Assembly: GCA_019973155.2 (NCBI GenBank)
Contig: BPQB01000191.1
Coordinates: 1 to 16,139 of the forward strand
Direction of reading: 5' to 3'
From: Phanerochaete sordida
Lineage: Eukaryota > Basidiomycota > Agaricomycetes > Polyporales > Phanerochaetaceae
Length of the DNA stretch: 16,139 nt
The translations under genes and the position numbers were made by a program. The notes under the pieces were generated by a model. It was not told where the DNA came from, ran no database searches, and worked only from the letters and a program-made list of their open reading frames with translations. Positions 9,404 through 16,139 of the stretch are shown piece after piece. Each line of letters begins with the position of its first letter. Position 1 is the first letter of the stretch.

Positions 9404-9550
9404 GGGGGTAGACGGATTGGCTCAACACACAATGCCGCCTACTGCTCCGCACAGCAATCACCTTCCAGGGGATATTTTACCGTACAATGGGGCAGTGTTG
9501 CGCAGACGGGCGAGGATATGGGAATACGCCGTGGACGGGACTTGAATATT

Positions 9551-9785
9551 CGACGTATATACGTCGTTGGCAAAACCGCCACGGTCATTCCCACGGGCCG
9601 TTGATATCAACCAGCCAATGAGAGCTCGAACCGCCGTCTCCCGCCCGTGCTTCCGTTTCTGGAACGGAGGCGGGCAGCGTCGGCTGGGTTGATGGCCAGC
9701 CAAGCCGTGACCGTGATGCAATCAATATTTACGACCCACGTATATACGGAACGTGGCGGTCAAATCGGTCAAACGTTCGGTCAAA
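9551..9785. repeat. Palindrome-rich, foldback-like patch
   Basis: It starts with a perfect 16-bp palindrome cgacgtatatacgtcg (9551-9566). A second perfect palindrome gttgatatcaac lies at 9600-9611. Near the centre cccgccc...ttccgtt pairs with aacgga-ggcggg (about 9640-9675), and flanking ccagcc/ggctgg and accgccac/gtggcggt inverted pairs surround it. The 11-mer acgtatatacg occurs at 9553-9563 and again at 9738-9748. Three cggtcaaa copies follow at 9757, 9766 and 9778. It could be a non-autonomous foldback element or a protein-binding cluster; no target-site duplication was identified. Confidence 0.5.
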
Positions 9786-9813
9786 CGTATTTACGGCGGT
9801 TGTCGCAACACTG

Positions 9814-9847
9814 AGCTGAAGCACCCCATTCATGGGGTGCTTCAGCT
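9814..9847. repeat. Perfect 15-bp-arm hairpin with a 4-base loop
   Basis: Arm agctgaagcacccca at 9814-9828, loop ttca, arm tggggtgcttcagct at 9833-9847, with no mismatch. Possible roles are the end of a small foldback element, a small RNA precursor stem or an intrinsic transcription stop. There is no downstream T-run, so I do not call it a terminator. Confidence 0.9.
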
Positions 9848-9849
9848 AT

Positions 9850-10574
9850 GCTCACCCTTCAGTGTGTCAGAGCACCCACTGGCCGTGGTTATGATTGCCT
9901 TCACCTTCCAGCGGAGAGTCCTCACACCTGGGTCCTTCAGCTCTGCGCGCCCATGAACTGAGAGCAGCCATTCGCCAGAGATGTGATCACCTTCCGGAGG
10001 AGAGTCTACACATCGGGAGCCCGTATGGAACTCAGTGTCAGTTTCGGAGGCTGGTCGGGCTGAGTAGTGTATCACCATGAATGAGATATCCATAACATTT
10101 GGGGCTGGTTGGTACGCGTCCATCATAGGTTTTGCTGCAATACGTGTATTTGAAAAATGACTACCAGAATGACCAGTTGGAGAGTCATAATGCACACCTC
10201 TTCAACAACTTTCTATCTATGGCCTGTGTGCATGACACGGTCTAGCTAATCCTCTATTGGTCGAGTGAGGTAAGAATGACCCTCGTAACAGAGGGTATAA
10301 TCATCGAAAGCTAACATCTTTGAAAAGATCCAGATGGACACCGCTAGCTGCATGTTGTTGATTGCAACCTGTATCCACTTTGTTGCTAAGGCTGCAGCTG
10401 GAGAGTCTCTTAGAAGACATAGAGGGAAGACAACATACTGAATGATGCTAGGAAGCGCTAGAACTGTGTTCACAGTAAGTCCTGTACAATGCCTGCAAAT
10501 CTCATGTTGCAGCATATAATCAGTATTCGCTTGATGATGCTTAGCGCGAATGCGTCAGTTTGAAGATCTTGGGA
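9850..10574. other. Region without a supported gene
   Basis: A 117-codon minus-strand frame (10195-9842) and an 89-codon minus-strand frame (10515-10246) exist, but neither shows a recognisable domain or good splice context. A short imperfect repeat is visible: caccttccagcggagagtcctcacac near 9901 resembles caccttccggaggagagtctacacat near 9988, an offset of 87. It may be an old gene remnant. Confidence 0.35.
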
Positions 10575-10895
10575 CTAGCCAAGTAAGTGACATAGCAGAG
10601 AACTGGAATGGTGAATCAGGTCCGCACTTGTAGCCTGTAGCAAATTCTGAGCATTTTGCACTGTAGTACGCAGCACATCAGGGAAGCTCCAAAGAGGCAA
10701 AGAGCACTGAGGACGGCCTGGCCTTGTCATGATCACCTTCAGCAGCTGTTTGTAAGAGGCTGTGTCGTCGATCTTAAGGCAACGGAGCAGTTGCGTCGAC
10801 GCAAGGTCAGAAGCTGACGAAGTGGACATGTATCTCAGTGCAGTTTTCCAAGCACGAAGCTCTGCACTGAGCTGATCATCTGCTAAGCTTGCCAT
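10575..10895 (-). CDS. Possible small gene or 5' exon, copy 1 of a duplicated exon
   Basis: The minus-strand frame opens MASLADDQLSAELRAWK at 10895 and runs 106 codons. Its first 52 residues are almost identical to the frame opening at 11348. Similarity stops just where both copies have a GT: copy 1 reads aag|gtgatc and copy 2 reads agg|gtagct. That suggests a first exon ending at a splice donor after YKQLL[KR]. In copy 1 a 3' site tactacag lies about 75 bp further on. No family recognised; the composition (Ser, Leu, Asp, Ala rich) suits a helical region. Could equally be a repeat-derived frame. Confidence 0.3.
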   Translation of the reverse strand: MASLADDQLSAELRAWKTALRYMSTSSASDLASTQLLRCLKIDDTASYKQLLKVIMTRPGRPQCSLPLWSFPDVLRTTVQNAQNLLQATSADLIHHSSSLLCHLLG

Positions 10896-10934
10896 GGCTC
10901 AAAGTGCAGTGATCCGCTTGAGAGGAGTGGGTGT
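10741..10934. repeat. 194-bp direct duplication, copy 1
   Basis: It matches 11194-11387 at an offset of 453 bp with only about three base differences. The unit includes about 39 bp upstream of an ATG and a 52-codon open frame on the minus strand. Flanks on both sides are unrelated. Confidence 0.92.
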
Positions 10935-10971
10935 TTCTTCCTCCTGTGCACAAGCACGCTGAACCACTCCA

Positions 10972-11082
10972 ATGGCACAGATCCCAAGACCTGCCAATAT
11001 GAATTACAATGAACAGCACAGACTTTATCGCAATTTAGCTCGTGTACTCGAGCTCAGCGACAATGAATCTGCGGAGCTGAAG
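10972..11082 (+). CDS. Possible 5' exon, unidentified protein
   Basis: An ATG at 10972 opens MAQIPRPANMNYNEQHRLYR and continues for 37 codons to ...NESAELK. It is followed directly by a strong fungal donor, gtatgt, at 11083. The next exon was not found; the frame itself stays open to 11157, and the 194-bp duplication begins just beyond, at 11194. It diverges head-to-head from the minus-strand frame starting at 10895, with 76 bp between the two ATGs. No family recognised. The evidence is composition and splice donor only. Confidence 0.25.
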
Positions 11083-11153
11083 GTATGTCATTCCTACTTA
11101 GATCGGCAGATACAGCAATGGTTAAATTCGAGCGGTAGACAAAACTGCCATCA

Positions 11154-11348
11154 TTGATTCCTCTGTACTTGAATGAAAAGCTGAGCTACCCTAAGCAGCT
11201 GTTTGTAAGAGGCTGTGTCATCGATCTTAAGGCAACGGAGCAGTTGCGTCGACGCAAGGTCAGAAGCTGACGAAGTGGACATGTATCTCAGTGCAGTTTT
11301 CCAAGCACGAAGCTCTGCACTGAGTTGATCATCTGCTGAGCTTGCCAT
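11154..11348 (-). pseudogene. Copy 2 of the duplicated exon
   Basis: The frame opens MASSADDQLSAELRAWK at 11348 and follows copy 1 through YKQLL, then diverges and stops by 11151. It shares the 5' flank with copy 1. It is either a duplicated first exon of a second gene or a truncated copy. No downstream exon was recognised. Confidence 0.3.
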
Positions 11349-11387
11349 GGCTCAAAGTGCAGTGATCCGCTTGAGAGGAGTGGGTGT
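11194..11387. repeat. 194-bp direct duplication, copy 2
   Basis: Second copy of the 10741-10934 segment. After its end the sequence changes to gagagagagtgtcag, whereas copy 1 continues ttcttcctcc, which defines a sharp boundary. Confidence 0.92.
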
Positions 11388-11811
11388 GAGAGAGAGTGTC
11401 AGAACGCAATGCGTCACACCGTCTCGAGTCGTCACGAGTAACCTTTCTCTTTGGGACCAAATGTTTATGAGCTTACATCTTGAGCTTGAGTTAATGGCCA
11501 GTGCGAGTGCAACGGTACGATTGTGGGCACTAGTCTGTGATAGATGTGATTGATTATCACAGGACAGCTGTCTGAGTCTACAATGACAGTAGTTCACACT
11601 GCTGTACCAGGTCACTTGTCGCCACTGGCATCATCAGCTTGAGCGAATCTAGCTCTGTGGTAGTTACAAGTAATGTTTATGTCTGGCTTTTGAAGACCTC
11701 ACGGTCTCGTGTGGGGTTCTGTGTTTCTGTATAACGCAACTAGACTGGCCTGCATTCTGAACACAACCTATAGCAATACCACGATATAGAGGTGGCGCGT
11801 AATGTGTGCTC
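11388..11811. other. Region without a supported gene
   Basis: Frames on both strands are short and have no domain. It may contain the 3' flank of the dehydrogenase pseudogene, which ends at 11812. Confidence 0.4.
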
Positions 11812-12503
11812 TCAGAGCTTGTTCTTTGCTTCTGCGATAGACCACATGTTTCTGTCGCTGATGTCCCTGCCATGTTGGTTCTGACGATACCACTCATGGG
11901 TGCCAGCATGTAGACCATGCCGCATAAAATCTCCACAATCGTTTGCAGAGGTCCCAAAAACCCGCAAAAGTGCAGACGACAGGGGGTGTAGAATCTGTCT
12001 GAACCAGTGTGACTTTGTGAGCCCATGGACAAGGTTCATGTCTACTGCTCAGGGCGCAGCGTGAGTGAATGCTATGGTGGGATACTTGTCCGCAAAGGTC
12101 TGTCCATATTGCATCATCAGATACAGCTACATACCAATGCAGTCACGCACCTGCACCACCAAGTTGTTGTGTGTGGGACGCGCCCTAGCACACATAACCA
12201 CTGAGTAGTTCTTCTTCAGGGTGAGGTCATCAAGGTCCATTGGACTTGCCTCTCCTGCGCCCGCAGATAGGACAGACGGAACCCTGGCATCTTCGTCTGC
12301 GTTCTATGCGTTCTACAGAGTGGGAATGAGGCTAAGGATTGTATATGAGCACAGGCAGGAAAAACATCGTGAAGGACGCACTCGTATGTGAACCTCCAAT
12401 GCGCATAGTAATGCAGCGCCATTTTCCTGTCAATCCCCTCGTCCATCTCCGTTCTCCCTGCGAACAACATGATACCAGGGGACATTATAGGTGATTCTGG
12501 CAT
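11812..12503 (-). pseudogene. Short-chain dehydrogenase/reductase remnant, N-terminus missing
   Basis: Minus-strand segments match the order of a fungal NAD(P)-dependent short-chain dehydrogenase. 12503-12354 has SPGIMLFAGRTEMDEGIDRK then ALHYYAHW (catalytic-region type). 12303-12151 has ARVPSVLSAGAGEASPMDLD then LTLKKNYS. A 51-bp intron (12100-12150, gtgcgt...ggacag) leads to TFADKYPTIAFTHAAP. Then comes an in-frame TGA at 12051-12049, where the family usually has Gly of a PG motif, and after it AVDMNLVHG and FGTSANDC to a normal stop at 11812. The usual TGxxxGIG nucleotide-binding N-terminus (about 80-100 residues) is absent, and only about 60 bp upstream the 171-bp satellite begins. Frame continuity between 12354 and 12303 is also broken. 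Family assignment is from motif recognition. Confidence 0.7.
12100..12150 (-). other. 51-bp intron in the dehydrogenase pseudogene
   Basis: Borders cag|gtgcgt and ggacag|acc, phase 0. Removing it places NNLVVQ next to TFADKYPTIAF, as expected for the family. An alternative donor, gtatgt, exists inside it but gives the wrong frame. Confidence 0.55.
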
Positions 12504-12559
12504 GCGGTTCTTAGGTTATAGGGTGGGTAGAGGGTACGCAATATTGGCCTGATTCTAAG

Positions 12560-13915
12560 AATGTGCAACCTTCTGCCTGATTCTGCCCGATCATACACCG
12601 GTGTGTGATCGGGTAAATGCCCTCAGGTCGACCTGTGCATTAGGAAATGCTTACTGGCTGCTCTGCCCGATCAGACACTGGTGTGTGATCGGGTTGGTAC
12701 CCTTAGAACGACCTATGCATTGCCTGAAGTGATACAATCAATTTCTGCACGCCTAGCCTGATCAGATGCCAGTATATGGCCCGGTAAGTGCCCTCAGGTC
12801 GACCTGTACATTAGGAAATGCTTACTGGCTGCCCTGCCCGATCAGACACCGGTGTGTGATCGGGTTAGTGCCCTTAGAACGACCTATGCATTGCCTGAAG
12901 TGATACAATCGATTCTTGGATGCTTAGCCTGATCAGATGCCAGTATATGGCCCGGTAAGTGCCCTCAGGTCGACCTGCACATTAAGAAATGCTTACTGGC
13001 TGCCCTGCCCGATCAGACACTGGTGTGTGGTCGGGTAGATGCCCTTAGAACGACCTGTATATTGCCTGGAGTGTTGCAATTGATTTTTGGACGCTCTGCC
13101 CGATTGCACACCAGTGTGTGATCGGGTAAATGCCCTCAGGTCGATCTGTACATACTGAATGCTTCCTGACTGTCTAGCCCGACTGCACATCGGTGTGTGA
13201 TCGGGTATATGTCCTCAAAACAATCTGTGAGTTGCTCGGAATGTCACAATTGACTTCTGACTGCTCTCAGGTCGCCCTGTGCATACAAATTCATTCCTAG
13301 CTGCCTAGCCCAACTGCACACCGGTGTGTGATCGGGTAAGTGCCCTTAGAGTGATCTATACATTGCCTGGAGTGACACAATCAATTCCTGAATGCCTGGC
13401 CCTATCAAACACCAGTGTATAACCAGATAAGTGCCCTCAAGACGTTCTGTGCATTCTCAGAAGTATTACAATTGACCACTGACTTCTCTGTCAGGTTGAA
13501 CACCAGTGTATGATTGAATATGTACCCTCAGAACGATTCGTGAATTGCCTGGAGCCCCACAATTAATTCCTGACTACCCTGCCTGATTAAACACCAGTGT
13601 AAGATTGAGTAGGCGTCCTGAGGTCAATCTGTGCATACCAAATGCTTCCTGGCTACCTAGCCCAATTACACACCGGTGTGTGATCGGGTGGGTGCCCTCA
13701 GAATGACCTGTGCATTGTCTGGAGTGGTGCAATTGATTTTTTGCCACCCAGCTCGATTGAACACTAGCGTGTAATCAGATAAATGGCCTCAGGTCGACAT
13801 GAGCATAGGAAATGCTTCCTGACTGCCCTGCCCGATTACACACCGGCGTATGACCGAGTATGTGCCCTCAGAATGTTCAAGGCATACAGAATGCTTTCTG
13901 ACTGCCTAGTCTGAT
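12560..13915. repeat. Dimeric 171-bp satellite with a 28-bp palindrome
   Basis: The subunits are about 80-90 bp and alternate in two types, so the higher-order period is 171 bp (gcccgatcag at 12665, 12836 and 13007). Units become more diverged rightward. Each subunit is centred on a palindrome; the best is 12586-12613, cccgatca-tacaccggtgtg-tgatcggg, with one G-T pair. A second palindrome, caggtcgacctg, follows in one subunit type. No coding frame is conserved between copies. The left end abuts the truncated dehydrogenase remnant. Confidence 0.92.
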
Positions 13916-14800
13916 GCAGCTGTCATATGTCTGTCAATAGATGTTCGATATTACCCAAAATATAAGACTATACATATCCGCGGCCATACAACCTGGCACG
14001 ACCGCGGCGTAGCACCATATGGAGGTATGGTTATGCTACTAGCAACGGAAGGATGTTCACTGAGCCAAGGACCAGACATCCCATATCTCTTCCAGCAAAT
14101 GCCTACTATTCCTGAGTAGATCAAACTAGGTAAATCCGCGATTGAGCAGGCTGGCACGACCGCGGTGGGATGCTACATGGAATCCTGGCAGTGGTACAAG
14201 CCACGGACGACTCTTCAGCCAAGAGATGATACGGCTGTCATATGTCTGTCAATAAATGTTCGATATTACCCAAAATATAGGACTATACATCCCCGCGGCC
14301 GTACAACCTGACACAACCGCGGCGTGGCCTCGTATGAAGGTATGGTTGTGCTACATGCCAATGAGTGATATCGGCTGAGCCGACTACGAAATGTCCCATA
14401 TCTCTTCAGATAAAAGCATACTATTCTTGAGAATATGAAACTAGGTAGATCCGCGGTCGGGCAGACTGGTACGACCGCAGTGGGATGCTACATGGAGTCC
14501 TGGCGGTGGTACAAGCCGTGGACAAGTATTCTGCCAAGAAATGATACGCCTGTCATACAGCTGTCTATAAATTTGCGATATTACCCAGAATATAGGACTA
14601 TGCATATCCGCGGTCGTACAACCTGGCACGACCGCGGCGTGGCACCATATGGGAGGGTTGCGACAGTACAAGCCACAGATGTGTATTTGGTGGAGACATG
14701 AGGCAGCTGCCATATCTCTGCCAATAAATCTGCGACATTCTCAAGAATATAAACCTATACAACTGTGCAGTTGCACAGCCTGGCGTGACCGCGGTTGGGC
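13916..14800. repeat. 315-bp satellite (two halves of about 157 bp) with a CCGCGG hairpin
   Basis: ctgtcatatg-like starts lie at 13920, 14235 and 14550, giving a period of exactly 315; a further half unit starts at 14707. The two halves of each unit are themselves related (each has a ctgtcat/cccatatct start, a tata-rich middle and an accgcgg end). Each half holds an inverted repeat; the best is ccgcggtcgt at 14608-14617 with acgaccgcgg at 14628-14637 and a 10-base loop. Forward and reverse frames across it are short and inconsistent. Confidence 0.92.
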
Positions 14801-16139
14801 GCTTAATTGAGCCATAAGTGCGATAGAGGCAACATACCAAGAATGTGCAGACTCTTGTACATCTGCCTGGACCAAAGACAAGCTTTAAGCAATATAAGAC
14901 CACAGCTTTACTATACAACATCATTCTGCATGACCATAGTCAATAGCCAACTCATAGTCAACTCATCCAGCATAATCATGATCATCTGCAGAAGACCTGA
15001 GGCCAAACTATATAATAGTGCATGTGTTGTAACTGCTGCAATTGAGGTGAGCACTCTATATACAGCCTGTCATAGTGTGAACTATGAGTCCCAATCCAGA
15101 TATATCAGAACAGCAGTGAGTCAGAGAGACTATACAGGCAAGTTTGAGCATTAATGAAGCATAACGTGTGCTGAAACAGAGAAGAGGCAGGCTGAGCACA
15201 GACAGATACACAGGCATACAAACACTTACAGCTGGACACTGTGCGAGCACCACTGAGGTAGAGCATACCAAAGAGACCACAGACTATATAGGTACACAGG
15301 TAGAGTACCAATGAGGCTGGTATTGCTAGAGGGAAGTGGTGGATGCAAAGTCAAGCCACGCACAACCAGGTTGAGCAGCGCCAATGTGATGTTGATTGAC
15401 TTGTGGCCAAGTTTACATCTGAGACAGGGCTATGTACAGGACAGTGAGATTGCGATGTGATGGTGTGACAAAGTGTGAATGAACATGTTTGAAATGGTTA
15501 CACTGTTGTTCACTAACAGAGTAAGTGTTCACTGAACAGGAAGCGTAAGGATCAAGGAAGAGAACATGAAGAACTAGCTAGACACTATCATGGAGTAGAG
15601 TGTAAATGCACACACCAAGTACGCAAGCAGAGGGATAGATGCAGTTGTAAGAAAGCTGAGTATACCGGCAAGTTAGAGCAGAAGGTGAGCGTGTTCTGAA
15701 ACATAAGGCAAAGGCGAAAGTCACGCGTATACAAGTCAACCGTCAAGTGAGCTACTGTGAGTGGACCCCACTGTAATCAAGCAAGTGTTGGCTGTACAAA
15801 CAGTGAAGTGCAGGACGAGGCCACTGTTGCTGAACAGAGAGAACAAGTTAGAGAGAACAGGAGAGTTGACAGGCACACTGTGTGAAGTTTGTAGAGGTGA
15901 ACTGAAACTGAGTGTACTGAGCCCGTGACAGTGAACTGGAAGTGAACTGTGTCAACTCCAAAGCAGTACAGTGGCAGAAAGAGTGTAAAACCGCTGAAAA
16001 CGCGACAAAAATGGTTTTAGGGTTGGGGGGCGCGAAAACGCGAGCGTAGCGAGCGTTTGAGGGCCGTGCTTCAAGAGAAAACCGAAGGTAGCCGACACAG
16101 TTGTGCCGCGCTGAGCTTTCGACTTGAAGTCTCATCAGC
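14801..16139. other. Non-coding, purine-rich region to the window edge
   Basis: No supported gene. From about 15150 to 16000 the plus strand is rich in A and G (gtgaactg, gagaac, aagcg strings) and poor in T, a strand bias unlike the rest of the window. A diverged direct duplication is visible at 15131 and 15661. The last 130 bp are more GC-rich and carry the string gcgagcgtagcgagcg (16040-16055) next to a single ttttagggttgggg. A 95-codon minus frame (16135-15848) is probably chance. Confidence 0.5.
15131..15190. repeat. Diverged direct repeat, copy 1 (partner at 15661)
   Basis: tatacaggcaagtttgagca ... cgtgtgctgaaaca matches tataccggcaagttagagca ... cgtgttctgaaaca at 15661-15702, offset about 530 bp, with small indels. 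It suggests that the region is an old duplication or a degraded long-period tandem repeat. Confidence 0.55.

Noticed and set aside
9814..9847. Bacterial-type intrinsic terminator
   Set aside because: The hairpin lacks a following T-run and the context is eukaryotic.
9083..10137. Shared catcataggtttt at 9083 and 10124 as element ends
   Set aside because: The match is only about 14 bp, which is expected by chance in a window of this size, and flanks are unrelated.
12560..13915. Resemblance to primate alpha satellite because the period is 171 bp
   Set aside because: The unit is a dimer of ~80-90 bp subunits with GC palindromes and has no alphoid sequence; the shared length is coincidence.

Overview
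The window looks like a repeat-dense, gene-poor stretch of a filamentous fungal nuclear genome, most likely a basidiomycete of the Agaricomycetes type. The grounds are short introns (51-63 bp) with GTATGT, GTGAGT or GTATGG donors, TATA-type promoters with very short leaders, and a decayed short-chain dehydrogenase of the kind common in fungi. There are also two large paralogous proteins of a type I associate, from memory and not from a search, with multi-copy families of unknown function in mushroom-forming fungi. No bacterial operon, rRNA, tRNA or viral gene was recognised.

Layout, left to right. 1-428: a 150-bp tandem repeat running in from outside the window. 739-1453: a broken protein-coding remnant on the minus strand. 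1500-2220: a GC-rich spacer with several copies of a short GC palindrome, consensus ACTCGCC-NNN-GGCGAGT. 2232-4894 (gene A, minus) and 6068-8715 (gene B, minus): diverged paralogues, each of three exons; the second intron is at the same place and phase in both. Gene A has a reading-frame problem near the end of its first exon. Between A and B lies a five-copy array of about 90 bp, each copy containing the same GC palindrome. 9093-9400: a short TTAGG-type run and an 18-bp minisatellite that is again built on the palindrome. 9551-9850: a patch rich in palindromes, including a perfect 15-bp-arm hairpin. 10575-11387: a 194-bp duplicated segment with possible small exons. 11812-12503: a dehydrogenase pseudogene lacking its nucleotide-binding N-terminus. 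12560-13915: a dimeric 171-bp satellite. 13916-14800: a 315-bp satellite. 14800-16139: non-coding, purine-rich sequence with a diverged duplication.

The clearest theme is palindromes. One GC palindrome is found singly at many places and is also the core of three unrelated tandem arrays with periods of 18, 90 and 150 bp. Two further satellites carry their own hairpins. The only apparently intact large gene is B. The function of the A/B family cannot be read from the sequence. Many long open frames here are by-products of GC-rich tandem repeats whose period is a multiple of three.
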